A DNA stretch of 37,416 bases from Candidatus Woesearchaeota archaeon (GCA_016179945.1 JACPCE010000014.1:1-37416), one strand, 5' to 3'. Shown: positions 27,342-37,416, counted from the stretch's first letter. Numbers and translations are program-made. The notes: generated from the sequence alone by a model not told the origin.

Positions 27342-28430
27342 ATGGAATTTATCATACAAAGTGCATTGGAGAATGTGCAAAGCACAGTGGATCCAAACAT
27401 AGAGATAGGAAGAGCAAGCATAAAAGTTATTGGTTGTGGTGGTGGTGGATGCAACATGACTACTTGGTTGTACAAGAAAGGTGTCAAAGGTGCTGAAGTT
27501 GTTGCTATGAACACAGATAAACAGCATTTAGATATGATGAGTGCAGATAAAAAGGTCTTAATTGGTAGAGATCTTACTAGGGGTTTGGGTGCTGGTGGTT
27601 ATGCTAACGTTGGTATGGAGGCTGCAAAAGAGCAACTTCCAGAAATAAAAGATGCTTTGAAGGGTGCAGACATGGTATTTGTTTGTGCTGGAATGGGTGG
27701 TGGTACTGGTACTGGTTCTGCTCCTGTTGTAGCTCAAGCAGCACGTGATGTTGGTGCCATAGTAATTGGTACTGTAACAAGCCCTTTCTCAATTGAGAGA
27801 GCAAGAGTTGACAAAGCTGAGTTTGGTTTGCAACAATTGAGACAAGTATCTGACACAGTAATTGTAATTGATAACAATAGGTTAGTACAAATTGCAGGCA
27901 ACCTACCAGTTCAGCAAGCTTTTGCAGTAGCTAATGAATTAGTTGCTACAATGATCAAGGGTATTGTTGAAATTATAGCTGTTCCTAGCCTTGTTAATCT
28001 AGACTACGCAGATGTAAAAGCAATTATGACAAACGGAGGAGTATCTGTAGTTGGTGTAGGTGAAAGTGATGGTGAAAGAAGAGTGGAAGAAGCAACAAAA
28101 AGAGCACTAACAAATCCTTTATTGGATGTAAGCTATAAGGGTGCTACAGGTGCATTGATTCATGTAACTGGTGGTCCTGATATGACTCTTGATGAAGTAA
28201 ACAGAATTGGTGAAATAGTAACTGAATCTCTAGATGCTGATGCAAATTGTATTTGGGGTGCAAGAGTAGAAGACCATATGAAGAGTAAAATAAGAGTTAT
28301 GGCAATTATAACAGGAGTTCAAAGTCCGTATGTCTTAGGCAAGAGCTTAGGACCAACAGCAAGCTTTGAAAAATCCAAGACTATGAGCAGAGAACTTGGA
28401 ATTGATGTAGTACACGGAAGGCGTTACTAA
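27342..28430 (+). CDS. ftsZ: cell division GTPase FtsZ
   Basis: [27 protein letters not shown]-like AGGGGGT upstream of ATG 27342. Confidence 0.95.
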   Translation: MEFIIQSALENVQSTVDPNIEIGRASIKVIGCGGGGCNMTTWLYKKGVKGAEVVAMNTDKQHLDMMSADKKVLIGRDLTRGLGAGGYANVGMEAAKEQLPEIKDALKGADMVFVCAGMGGGTGTGSAPVVAQAARDVGAIVIGTVTSPFSIERARVDKAEFGLQQLRQVSDTVIVIDNNRLVQIAGNLPVQQAFAVANELVATMIKGIVEIIAVPSLVNLDYADVKAIMTNGGVSVVGVGESDGERRVEEATKRALTNPLLDVSYKGATGALIHVTGGPDMTLDEVNRIGEIVTESLDADANCIWGARVEDHMKSKIRVMAIITGVQSPYVLGKSLGPTASFEKSKTMSRELGIDVVHGRRY

Positions 28431-28436
28431 ATCATG

Positions 28437-28530
28437 CTTTAGGGCTCTAAAGTAGAATTCTTTCTACCCCCTGCCCTAGAGACCCTCGATAAGGCTAAAG
28501 TCTGGTTTCCCCTGGACTTTAGCTTTTTTA
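28437..28530 (+). terminator. three-hairpin 3' element ending in intrinsic-type terminator
   Basis: CTTTAG/CTAAAG, GTAGAA/TTCTAC, then GCTAAAGTC/GACTTTAGC (28494-28523) and T6. Confidence 0.7.
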
Positions 28531-28559
28531 TTTTTCTTTTTTGGATTTTTCTATAATAA

Positions 28560-29195
28560 TTAAGAAAGTACTATTTCTAATAATGATTTTTGTTTTCTTC
28601 TAATTGAAATTAATTTAAGATTAACACTACTGTGTGTTCTTACTTGTCTATCTTCATGATATTTTAAATTTAATTCATTTGCTATAAGATTAAGATTTGG
28701 CTTTCCTCTGTTTTTTCCTGTTGTATAATAATAAGCGGGATTTTTATGCATTTTGGAAAGATCTAATTCTTCTTCAGCTTTCCAATAAACATAACCTTTT
28801 GCAACTACTGCTTCTAGTCTTGCTTCGTCACGTTGTTCTCTTGAAAGACCAAATAAACCCAGGCCTTGGTCTCTTACTCTTTTCCCACTATCTTTATTTT
28901 TTTTAATTCCTAATTGATCTAGCTCTTCTTTATCTATCAAACCATGATATTTCTCTACTCCATAATTTCCGCTATGGCCCCTTATAGCAAAACTAATAGA
29001 TCTTGCAGCTTGATCTATAGTTACTCCATACTTTTCTGGCATTCTATACTTAATTGCTATATCTCTAGGGAAAAATTCACTTTTTCTGTAATCTTCTGCT
29101 ATTTGTGGATATTCTAATTGTATTCTTCTGCCAAGTGTTGCAGCTTTAATTATCGCAGCAATCTTTCTACTTGGATCATAATTAGTCCGGAACAT
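28560..29195 (-). CDS. hypothetical archaeal protein
   Basis: 211-aa ORF, basic C-terminus. Confidence 0.6.
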   Translation of the reverse strand: MFRTNYDPSRKIAAIIKAATLGRRIQLEYPQIAEDYRKSEFFPRDIAIKYRMPEKYGVTIDQAARSISFAIRGHSGNYGVEKYHGLIDKEELDQLGIKKNKDSGKRVRDQGLGLFGLSREQRDEARLEAVVAKGYVYWKAEEELDLSKMHKNPAYYYTTGKNRGKPNLNLIANELNLKYHEDRQVRTHSSVNLKLISIRRKQKSLLEIVLS

Positions 29196-29303
29196 AGTTA
29201 AACTGTAAAAAGAAAAAATTTAAAACACTATCCTAAAAGTTATTATAGATATATGAATATTTTTTGTAATAAATCTTATAAGCAGAGTTGCTTTTGGAAA
29301 TAA

Positions 29304-29918
29304 TTATTTTTTGTGTTTTTCAATTATTTTAGTTGTATGTCTTTTGATAACATCAACTGCTGGAATTAATTTTCCCCTTTCCTTATCTTCTCTTTGACTG
29401 TATTTTTCAAAAAAAACAAAATTCTCCAATGGTTCTCTTCTTGGTTTTTCATCGTATACTTCTGGATATCCTATTGCGAATATTCCTTGAGGTCTTACTT
29501 CGCCTGGAATTCCAATTATTTCCTTGATTTTGCTTTCATCAAACGCGCCAATCCATGTTGTTCCCAAACCAAGTTCATGTGCTTTTAACAACATATTTTC
29601 TATTGCTGCAGAGCAGTTTTGTACTGCATAAAGTGCTTCTCCTCTAGGCCCAAATAATCTTTTTATTTTTACTACATCACTACAAACAACAATAAATACA
29701 GGAGCTTTTGTCATCCAATATTGTTCGTCACATGCTTTTGCTATTTTTTCCCTTGATTCTTTATCTCTAACAACAACAAATCTCCAGTTTTGCACATTTC
29801 CAGAAGATGGGGCTTGTATTGCAGCCTCCAAACATTCAGAAATCAAATACCAAGGGACATTTAAATTCTTAAATTTTCTAACACTTCTTCTCTCTTTTAG
29901 TACTTGATCTAGTTCCAT
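29304..29918 (-). CDS. nitroreductase family protein
   Basis: RRSVRKF, AAIQAPSSGNVQNWRFVVV, GLGTTWIGAF. Confidence 0.9.
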   Translation of the reverse strand: MELDQVLKERRSVRKFKNLNVPWYLISECLEAAIQAPSSGNVQNWRFVVVRDKESREKIAKACDEQYWMTKAPVFIVVCSDVVKIKRLFGPRGEALYAVQNCSAAIENMLLKAHELGLGTTWIGAFDESKIKEIIGIPGEVRPQGIFAIGYPEVYDEKPRREPLENFVFFEKYSQREDKERGKLIPAVDVIKRHTTKIIEKHKK

Positions 29919-29975
29919 TTTGTAATTTTTTAGTGTAACGTAAAGTTTTTATCCTATTGATTTATATAAAGGCAT

Positions 29976-31748
29976 ATGGATTATATTAAGTTAACGGAGT
30001 ACTATCAACAACTAGAACAAACTTCTAAAAGATTAGAAAAAACACACATAATAAGCCAGTTGTTAAAGGAAGCTAAGAAAGAGGAAAATGTAGAAGTTAT
30101 AATAAATTTAGTTAGAGGCAGTGTTTTTCCAGCATGGGATGAACTTAAGATAGGTGTTTCTGATAAAATTATAATTAAGGCTTTAATTACTTCTACTGGC
30201 ATTTCTAAAGACAAAGTAGAGAAGCTTTTTGCTAAAAATGGAGATCTTGGTATTGTTGCGCAAGAACTTGTAAAAGAGAAAAAACAAACTACTTTCGATA
30301 CTAAAAAGCTGACTTGTAATTTAGTTTACAGAAAAATAAGAGAACTAGCAGATCTTGAGGGAGAAGGCACTGTAAACAAAAAAATAGGATTAATTTCTGA
30401 ATTATTAACTTCTGCTTCGCCCCAGGAGGCTAAATTCATAGTAAGAACTATACTTGAGCAGTTGAGGGTGGGTGCTGCTGAAGGAACATTGAGAGATGCA
30501 ATTGTTTGGTGTTTTTTTAGTGATAAATTAAAAATAAAATACAATAAAGACAATAATGAATTAATAATTCCTGAAGAAACAAAAAAAGAATATGATTATT
30601 TTTTAGATAAAATTAAGCATGCTTATGATATAACAAACGACTTTGCAGAAGTTTTTAAAATTATAAAAGAAGAAGGAATAAAAGGATTAGATAAAATTTC
30701 TTTAAAGGCTGGAAAGCCGATAAATGTTATGCTTTTCCAAAAAGCTAAAGATATAAATGAAGCTTTTGAAATTGTTGGAAAACCTTGTGGGTTTGAGTAT
30801 AAGATAGACGGATTTAGATTACAGATTCATTGCATAAATGGAAAAATAATACTTTATACAAGAAGGCTTGAGAATGTAACAAAGCAATTTCCTGATGTTG
30901 TTGAAATAATAAAAAATGGAATTAAAGCTGACAATTATATAATAGATACAGAAGTTATTGGAATTGATCTAAAAACAAAGAAATGGTTACCATTTCAAAA
31001 TATATCTCAAAGAATTAAAAGAAAATATGACATTGAGAAATTGGCAAAGGAAATACCTGTAATGGTAAATGTTTTTGATATTATGTCTTATAATAATGAA
31101 AGTTTGTTAGATGCACCATTTCATAGAAGAAGACATATAATAGAAAAAATTGTCAAGGTAACTTCAGATAAGTTAATGCCTATAAAACAAATTGTTACAG
31201 ATAAATTAGAAGTGGCTGAGAAATTCTATAAAGAATCTTTAGAATTTGGAAACGAAGGAATAATGGCTAAGAATTTGGAAAGTATTTACAAACCCGGTTC
31301 AAGGGTTGGTTATGGTATTAAATTAAAGCCAATTTTAGAAACTTTGGATTTAGTGATAACGAAAGCTGAATTTGGTGAGGGAAAAAGAGCTGGCTGGCTT
31401 AGTTCTTATACTGTGTCCTGCTGGGACAAGAAAAAAGAGAATTTACTTGAAGTTGGAAAAGTCAGCACTGGTTTAAAAGAAAAAGAAACTGAGGGTACAA
31501 CTTTTGAAGAATTAACTAAATTACTTAATCCTTTAATTGAAAAGAGTGGTGGAAAAGAAGTAATAGTTAAGCCAAAAATAATTATTGAAGTTGGATATGA
31601 AGAAATACAAAAAAGTTTTGAATATAGCTCTGGTTATGCTTTAAGATTTCCAAGAGTTATTATGCTGCGTAGTGATAAAGGACTGCATGATATAAATATA
31701 ATCACAGACTTAGAGAAAATATATGAAGTTCAGCGCGGGAGAAAATAA
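29976..31748 (+). CDS. lig: ATP-dependent DNA ligase
   Basis: Motif [22 protein letters not shown]; archaeal Lig N-terminal domain. Confidence 0.95.
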   Translation: MDYIKLTEYYQQLEQTSKRLEKTHIISQLLKEAKKEENVEVIINLVRGSVFPAWDELKIGVSDKIIIKALITSTGISKDKVEKLFAKNGDLGIVAQELVKEKKQTTFDTKKLTCNLVYRKIRELADLEGEGTVNKKIGLISELLTSASPQEAKFIVRTILEQLRVGAAEGTLRDAIVWCFFSDKLKIKYNKDNNELIIPEETKKEYDYFLDKIKHAYDITNDFAEVFKIIKEEGIKGLDKISLKAGKPINVMLFQKAKDINEAFEIVGKPCGFEYKIDGFRLQIHCINGKIILYTRRLENVTKQFPDVVEIIKNGIKADNYIIDTEVIGIDLKTKKWLPFQNISQRIKRKYDIEKLAKEIPVMVNVFDIMSYNNESLLDAPFHRRRHIIEKIVKVTSDKLMPIKQIVTDKLEVAEKFYKESLEFGNEGIMAKNLESIYKPGSRVGYGIKLKPILETLDLVITKAEFGEGKRAGWLSSYTVSCWDKKKENLLEVGKVSTGLKEKETEGTTFEELTKLLNPLIEKSGGKEVIVKPKIIIEVGYEEIQKSFEYSSGYALRFPRVIMLRSDKGLHDINIITDLEKIYEVQRGRK

Positions 31749-31761
31749 ATTTTCCATTAAA

Positions 31762-32514
31762 ATGAAGATTATTTCTTGGAATGTAAACGGAATACGTTCT
31801 GTTATTAAGAAGGGTTTTTTAGAATTTTTAAAACAAGAAAATCCAGATGTTATTTGCCTGCAAGAGACAAAAGCGCATAAAGATCAAGTTGATTTATTGC
31901 TTAAAAATTATCCTTATATTTTTTGGAATGATGCAGAGAAGAAAGGATATTCTGGAACTGCTGTATTTTCTAAAATAAAACCTATTTTTCATTCAAAAGA
32001 TATTCCAAATCATCATGGAGAAGGAAGAGTTATAACTCTTGAATTTGAAAAATTTTATCTTGTTAATGTTTATACTCCAAACTCTCAACGCGGACTTACT
32101 AGGTTAAATTACAGATTAAAATGGGACAAGGATTTTTTAAATAATTTGAAAAGTCTTGAAAATAAAAAGCCTGTTGTATTCTGCGGGGATTTAAATGTTG
32201 CACACAAGGAAATAGACTTGAAAAATCCAAAAACAAATAGAAGAAATGCCGGATTTACTGATGAGGAAAGAAATTCCTTTGATAAAATTATTCAGAACGG
32301 ATTTGTAGATAGTTTTAGAGAATTTAATAAAGAACCGGGAAATTATACTTGGTGGAGCCTTATGTTTAACTGCCGCAAGAGGAATATTGGCTGGAGAATT
32401 GACTATTTTTGCATATCAAAACTATTAAGAAAAAAATTAAAAAATGCATTTATACTTTCCAAAGTTCTTGGATCAGATCATTGTCCTATTAAAATTTTAA
32501 TTGATTTAGATTAA
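31762..32514 (+). CDS. xth: exodeoxyribonuclease III / AP endonuclease
   Basis: [48 protein letters not shown]. Confidence 0.93.
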   Translation: MKIISWNVNGIRSVIKKGFLEFLKQENPDVICLQETKAHKDQVDLLLKNYPYIFWNDAEKKGYSGTAVFSKIKPIFHSKDIPNHHGEGRVITLEFEKFYLVNVYTPNSQRGLTRLNYRLKWDKDFLNNLKSLENKKPVVFCGDLNVAHKEIDLKNPKTNRRNAGFTDEERNSFDKIIQNGFVDSFREFNKEPGNYTWWSLMFNCRKRNIGWRIDYFCISKLLRKKLKNAFILSKVLGSDHCPIKILIDLD

Positions 32515-32684
32515 AATATTATATATCATTAGGATAATTATTTTATACAAAAAATATTTGGTGCACTGTTTGTATATAAATTAGTACTATACATTCAGTA
32601 ACGAAAACCTTTAAATATCAGTTTATTACTACTATTACAAAAAGACATCACTTTAAAAAATTGGGTGACAAAGGGGGGCTTTTA

Positions 32685-33506
32685 ATGATTGTAAGAGAAG
32701 AACTTTTAAGCAGGTTAAGGAGATATTTTAATCTTAATTTATATGAGGTTCGTATTTGGACTGCACTTCTTTCACGTGGGGTTTCTACTGCAGGAGAACT
32801 TAGTGACATAGGACATGTACCTAGAAGTCGTGCGTATGACGTTCTTGAAAGTTTAGAAAAGAAAGGCTTTGTCGTTATGAAACTTGGAAAGCCAATAAAA
32901 TATCTTGCTGTTGAACCTGGTGAGGTTGTTGAAAGGGTTAAGAAAAATATCCAAGTAGAAGCAGATCAATCTCTTCTTAAATTAAAAGAGTTAAATAACA
33001 CTGATGTATTAAAAGAATTGGATACACTGCACAAGACAGGGATTGAATTTATAGATTCAACTGATTTATCTGGAGCAATAAGAGGAAAACACAATTTATA
33101 TACACATTTAGAATTGTTGGTTAAGGGTGCAGAAAAATCTGTAACAATAGCAACGACATCTAAGGGTTTTGTTAGAAAGGTAGAAGCATTAAAACCTGTT
33201 TTACAGAAACTTAGTAAAAAGGGAGTTAATATAAGAATTGCTGCTCCTCTAACTAAAGACTGCCAAAATGCAGTAAAAGACCTTAAAGGTGTTGCAGAAA
33301 TAAAGGATTGTGGAAAATTAGCTGCAAGGTTCTGTGTTGTGGATGGAAAAAACCTATTATTTATGGTAATGCATGATGAAGAAGTCCATCCTACATATGA
33401 TGTAGGTGTATGGGTAACCACTCCATTTTTCGCTGGAGCATTAGAAAATTTATTTGATCTAGCATGGAAAGAATTTGAACCTGCAAGCAAGAAGTTCAAA
33501 GAATAA
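32685..33506 (+). CDS. TrmB-family transcriptional regulator
   Basis: wHTH (LSRGVSTAGELSDIGHVPRSRAYDVLESLEKKGFV) plus C-terminal effector domain; AAGGGGGG SD. Confidence 0.85.
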   Translation: MIVREELLSRLRRYFNLNLYEVRIWTALLSRGVSTAGELSDIGHVPRSRAYDVLESLEKKGFVVMKLGKPIKYLAVEPGEVVERVKKNIQVEADQSLLKLKELNNTDVLKELDTLHKTGIEFIDSTDLSGAIRGKHNLYTHLELLVKGAEKSVTIATTSKGFVRKVEALKPVLQKLSKKGVNIRIAAPLTKDCQNAVKDLKGVAEIKDCGKLAARFCVVDGKNLLFMVMHDEEVHPTYDVGVWVTTPFFAGALENLFDLAWKEFEPASKKFKE

Positions 33507-33604
33507 TTTTCTTTTTTTCATTTATATTTTAACATAATAAAAATAATAATTGCTTATTTTTTAATCTAGAAACATTTATATAAGAATTAAACCCATATTT
33601 TTAT

Positions 33605-34123
33605 ATGAATAAAAAAGCGGTAGTTATTTTTGTAGCACTTTTTTTATCTGTACTATTTTTATCAACTCTTGGAAGCGTTTATACTGGAAATGTAGTATTG
33701 CAGCAAACAGAAATTACTCTAAGCAATTACCCTTATCCTTTTGTTAAGAATAATGTTCCCAATGATGTGTTTATTGTTATTCCTTATGATTATAGTTATG
33801 ATGATTACAGCACTGCGCAATTTATATCTAACTCATTGAAGGGAAACAACCTTTTAGGACCTGAAATTTAATATTAATAGGAAATCCTTGCAATAATGAA
33901 GTTATTTCCAATGAATTGGCAACTGTTGAATGTGATTTAGGATTAGAAGAAGACCAAGGTCTTTTAATATTAATAAATTATGACAGAACAAGCACTTTAG
34001 TAGTTTCTGGTGATTTAACTAAAGCTGGTTTAGTTTTAACCAATTATAATTTTTATCCTTTAATGAAGAAGATTATTATTGTTGATGGTGAAATTGGGAA
34101 TTTAGTTTTGAATTATCATTGAA
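33605..34123 (+). pseudogene. S-layer-like secreted protein, frame-disrupted
   Basis: Signal/TM N-terminus in one frame (to 33871); ILIGNPCNNEV...LVVSGDLTKAGLVLTNY in another frame (to about 34122). Confidence 0.6.
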
Positions 34124-34892
34124 TTATTGCTTTTTGAAGAGACTTAATTAAATTTTTTAGAAATTTATTTCTTAATTTATAATTAATATCTTTTAAAGAT
34201 AAAAATGGGCAAAAATCTTCTATTTCCATTAATAACATAGAGTTATCTCCTGTCTTACACATATCTATTCTTTGTATTCCATATTTTAATTTATTCCAAT
34301 TGGAAAATTGGTTAGCTAAATTAATCTCATATTTATTTGGCTTATAATACTTTAAATCCCAACGATCTTTACTTGTATACAGTGTATACTGGAGTTTTTT
34401 ATCTATGAAGTAAAATGAAATTTCTTTTTTTATTTTTAGCAATGGTTGAATTATATAATTTTTTGGATTCTCTTTTATAAGGTCATCTTTATTTAATATT
34501 TTTATTCCAAGAGAACTTCCTCCATTTATTGGTTTTATTATATATTTTTCTGATTTTGGCAATGTATTTAATTCTTTTATGTTTTTTGTTGTTGGTATAA
34601 CTTTATAACCTAATTTGTATAAATCTACTAAATAATCTTTACCCCTAATATCCCCACTACCAGAATATAAATCATTATAAAGTTTAAATTTTTTCTTTAG
34701 TATTCTTTTCAAGTTATATTTTTTTACAGGCCATATATTTCTTATCAATAATAAATTAAATTTACCTATGTTTTTTGTTTTATTTATGTCAATTAATTTT
34801 ACATCAAAACGTTTTTTTAATAATGAAGTTAAGAAATTATCTTCACCATCCTGATCATTTTTTATATTTGTCAATAAAAATATCTTATTCAT
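34116..34892 (-). CDS. RimK-like ATP-grasp domain protein
   Basis: KYIIKPINGGSSLGIKIL, QPLLKIKKEISFYFID, LLMEIEDFCP. Confidence 0.75.
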   Translation of the reverse strand: MNKIFLLTNIKNDQDGEDNFLTSLLKKRFDVKLIDINKTKNIGKFNLLLIRNIWPVKKYNLKRILKKKFKLYNDLYSGSGDIRGKDYLVDLYKLGYKVIPTTKNIKELNTLPKSEKYIIKPINGGSSLGIKILNKDDLIKENPKNYIIQPLLKIKKEISFYFIDKKLQYTLYTSKDRWDLKYYKPNKYEINLANQFSNWNKLKYGIQRIDMCKTGDNSMLLMEIEDFCPFLSLKDINYKLRNKFLKNLIKSLQKAIIQ

Positions 34893-36039
34893 TTATTACA
34901 ACTAATTTTGTATTACTATTAAAGTTTTGTGTTTTATATTCAGATATTTGACTTCTTGTTTCTTTGTATATTTTAGTTAACTCAACACTTCTCTGTTTTA
35001 TTATTTGAGAAGGCAGTTGTTTTATCTTGGAAGCTAAAGTTCTTGGCCTTGATGCAAATTTACTTATATTAATAACTTCAAATTTTAATTTTTTAACTAA
35101 ATTTAGCGTTTCTTTAAAGTTCTCTTCTGTTTCTGTTGGATAACCAACTATAATATCTGTGCTTATTGTAATTCCGGGATGAACTTTTCTAAATTTGTTT
35201 ATTATGTCTTCAAATTCTTCTATAGTATATTTTCTTTTCATATCTTTTAGAACTTTATTAGATCCTGACTGAACAGGAAGATGGACAAACTTTTGTATTT
35301 TTGGATTTTTATAAATTTCAATTAATTCATTTAAATATTTTCTTGTATGTTCTGGATTTCCCATTCCAACCCTTACTTGATAATCACCTTCAATTTGTAC
35401 AACTTCCTTTAATAAATCAACTAAATTGTAACCTAAATCAAAACCATAACAGGCGTTGTCTGTGCTTGTTAAATTTATTTTTTTGTAACCCAATGAAACA
35501 TATTTTTTTACCTCTTCAACAATTTTTTCTTTTGGATATGAAACTAAATCTCCCTTTGCAAGCTTTGTTGAGCAAAATGCACAAAAAGATTTACAACCTT
35601 CTGCAATCTGGACTGAAGCAATTTTATCTTGGTTTAATTTTGGCAATCCTAATTTTATTTCTTTTCTCTTGTTTGTTAGAACTATTTGTTCATTATTCAT
35701 AACTTTATTTACTGTTTCAGGAATTTCAGTAATATTTTGAGTAGAAATTAGTGCTACTCCTTTTTTCAAGTATTTTTCTAATTTATCCTTTTCAGCTACG
35801 GGCATACATCCAGTAATTATTAGTTTTTTATCTTGAAAATTATTTTTTGTATTTTCAATCCGGCTGAATATTTTGTTTACTGTGACATTTTTTACTGCGC
35901 ATGAATTTATTATTACAACATCTGCTTCTTCTATATCACTAGATATTTCATGCCCTGCCTCGAGTATTAAACCTGCTATTATATTACCGTTATCATAGTT
36001 AGCAGTGCAGCCATAATTATCTAAGTATATTGTTGCCAT
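34885..36039 (-). CDS. archaeal MtaB-like tRNA methylthiotransferase (radical SAM)
   Basis: YLDNYGCTANYDNG, SCAVKNVTVNK, GCMP, radical-SAM GCKSFCAFC; start ATG 36039. Confidence 0.88.
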   Translation of the reverse strand: MATIYLDNYGCTANYDNGNIIAGLILEAGHEISSDIEEADVVIINSCAVKNVTVNKIFSRIENTKNNFQDKKLIITGCMPVAEKDKLEKYLKKGVALISTQNITEIPETVNKVMNNEQIVLTNKRKEIKLGLPKLNQDKIASVQIAEGCKSFCAFCSTKLAKGDLVSYPKEKIVEEVKKYVSLGYKKINLTSTDNACYGFDLGYNLVDLLKEVVQIEGDYQVRVGMGNPEHTRKYLNELIEIYKNPKIQKFVHLPVQSGSNKVLKDMKRKYTIEEFEDIINKFRKVHPGITISTDIIVGYPTETEENFKETLNLVKKLKFEVINISKFASRPRTLASKIKQLPSQIIKQRSVELTKIYKETRSQISEYKTQNFNSNTKLVVINE

Positions 36040-36143
36040 AAAAATTAGCAAAGAGTTAATTATTTTAATATTTCCTTTGTAATAATTCAAACTATATTTT
36101 AAAACATGAAAGAATTTAATAAGTATTAATTTGGAATAATCTT

Positions 36144-36623
36144 ATGAATGAACGAGAAATTCGTGGTAGTTATAAAGAATTAGTAGATTTTATTAGTAGA
36201 CTTGATTCAAGTTATAATCATTTAGAGTTAATTTTAATAGATTTGGAAAATCAAGAAAGAATTGATGGTGCTGAAACACCTGTACCTTATGCAAAAGTTA
36301 TTGAAAACTACACTCTTTCATCATATAGTATTTCTGATAGGGACCCAATTGCTAGAACTGAAGTGCAGGTTTTTGATGGTTCTTATCCTCTTGGAAAACC
36401 TTGGAAACCTCTGGAAATTAAGATAAAAGTCGATGGACATTCGTATGTTCGTGATACATCTCTTTGGCCAAAATATTTTGAAATGATAAAAGCAAGGTTA
36501 GTAGACTTAATTGAAAAAGGATATGTTGTTGGTAGTTTTGAAGTTATGAAAAACCAAAAAGATGATTTTCCAGGGGATATTGATGCAGAAGAAGTTGTGA
36601 AGGGTTATCCAAAAAGAGAATAA
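36144..36623 (+). CDS. hypothetical protein
   Basis: 159-aa ORF. Confidence 0.6.
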   Translation: MNEREIRGSYKELVDFISRLDSSYNHLELILIDLENQERIDGAETPVPYAKVIENYTLSSYSISDRDPIARTEVQVFDGSYPLGKPWKPLEIKIKVDGHSYVRDTSLWPKYFEMIKARLVDLIEKGYVVGSFEVMKNQKDDFPGDIDAEEVVKGYPKRE

Positions 36624-36860
36624 TTCATACTTCTAAATTCTTTAAGGACTTCTGAATCAGACATAGCTTTAGACATATGCATACACTCTCAAAGATATTG
36701 TCCTAAGCTTGGAGCTTTATCCTAGAAGATAAGTGTCCCAAGCGAAGGGCAAGATTAATTGATATGTTCCTGTTTTTATTCTTTTAGCAACAGAAGTTTT
36801 CATATTATTAGAAGTCTAAAATTTTATTTAAACTCATTGTGGCTGCTTAGAAGTAATAAA

Positions 36861-37157
36861 TTATAAATTATATTTAGCTCTAAGAGAATACAATCTTTTT
36901 CTATATTCTGCATATGCTTCATCATGCTTATCAATAACTAAGAGCCATATATCATTTCCCTTTACACAATACACCAATCTTATACTATTAGTTATAGCTT
37001 CACGATAACAATTTTCTCCGCCTGATAAGTGTTCTAGTCTTAATGGATTCTGTTTAATTTTCTGTTTTTTCTTATAAAATATTTCTAATTCTTTTTTGTC
37101 TAATTTATCTAGATCTTTAAATAAATATGGGTGCTCTTTTATTATCCACTCACTCAA
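36861..37157 (-). CDS. RelE/ParE-family toxin
   Basis: FKDLDKLDKKELEIFYKK...NCYREAITNSIRLVYCVKGNDIWLLVIDKHDEAYAEYRKR. Confidence 0.75.
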   Translation of the reverse strand: MSEWIIKEHPYLFKDLDKLDKKELEIFYKKKQKIKQNPLRLEHLSGGENCYREAITNSIRLVYCVKGNDIWLLVIDKHDEAYAEYRKRLYSLRAKYNL

Positions 37158-37347
37158 CTTTTATTCCCCTTTTTATTAGGTATTCATCTAAGTCTTTTTC
37201 TGTTTTAGCCTTAACTTTTCCTGTTGATAGATCATTAGTTCTTTGTTTTACTTTGTTATCTAGAGCCCTTTCTACGTCATCTATTAATATTTCTACATCT
37301 GTTAGAATCTTACTAAATATTTCTTTAGGTATAGTTAAGGTTTCCAT
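37150..37347 (-). CDS. cognate antitoxin (RelB-like)
   Basis: 65 aa, ends TGKVKAKTEKDLDEYLIKRGIKVE; overlaps the toxin start. Confidence 0.7.
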   Translation of the reverse strand: METLTIPKEIFSKILTDVEILIDDVERALDNKVKQRTNDLSTGKVKAKTEKDLDEYLIKRGIKVE

Positions 37348-37416
37348 AAATTTACTTATATATTTATCTTTATATATCTATCGGGCAAGTTTCTATAAAT
37401 TTTTTATAATTTCATT

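Noticed and set aside
27248-27527. minus-strand ORFs (88 and 81 aa) over the ftsZ start
   Set aside because: Antisense shadows of the ftsZ reading frame with low-complexity translations.
32966-33499. 177-aa minus-strand ORF
   Set aside because: Antisense to the TrmB-like gene, which has HTH motifs and an SD.
35301-35702. 133-aa plus-strand ORF
   Set aside because: Antisense to the MtaB-like gene; Leu/Phe/His-rich shadow ORF.

Overview
The window is a gene-dense, AT-rich archaeal chromosomal segment. It is probably from a DPANN-like lineage, inferred from archaeal-type LeuRS, GatD/GatE, NreA, MtaB, ATP-dependent ligase, tandem Lrp/AsnC and a stand-alone ThrRS editing domain, plus an archaeal intron-containing tRNA. 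Housekeeping genes include leuS, gatE, gatD, ftsZ, an ATP-dependent DNA ligase, an ExoIII-type nuclease, nreA and an mtaB-like methylthiotransferase. Interspersed are toxin/antitoxin-like modules (HEPN/MNT, Fic, RelE/RelB-like, a DUF2283 with DUF4258 remnant) and several uncharacterised families. Main second-look items: (1) a ~220-nt structured ftsZ leader with four T(T/C)GGGCA(A/T) motifs, at least two in GGGC hairpin loops, one of which competes with an alternative hairpin; (2) an overlapping operon of membrane-anchored ATPase-less Lon protease, membrane-anchored DUF151 and a divergent SpeD-like pyruvoyl enzyme; (3) tRNA-Arg(UCU) with two introns, one non-canonical; (4) duplicated palindromic operators around the TATA box of a HEPN/MNT pair and a separate 12-bp inverted repeat around the TATA box of a Fic gene; (5) a GatE apparently lacking its AspRS-like GAD insert; (6) a CFA-synthase/FAD-oxidase (TmsAB-like) cassette whose oxidase is broken by a deletion and frameshift. 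All family assignments come from reading motifs in the translations; no searches or folding programs were run.
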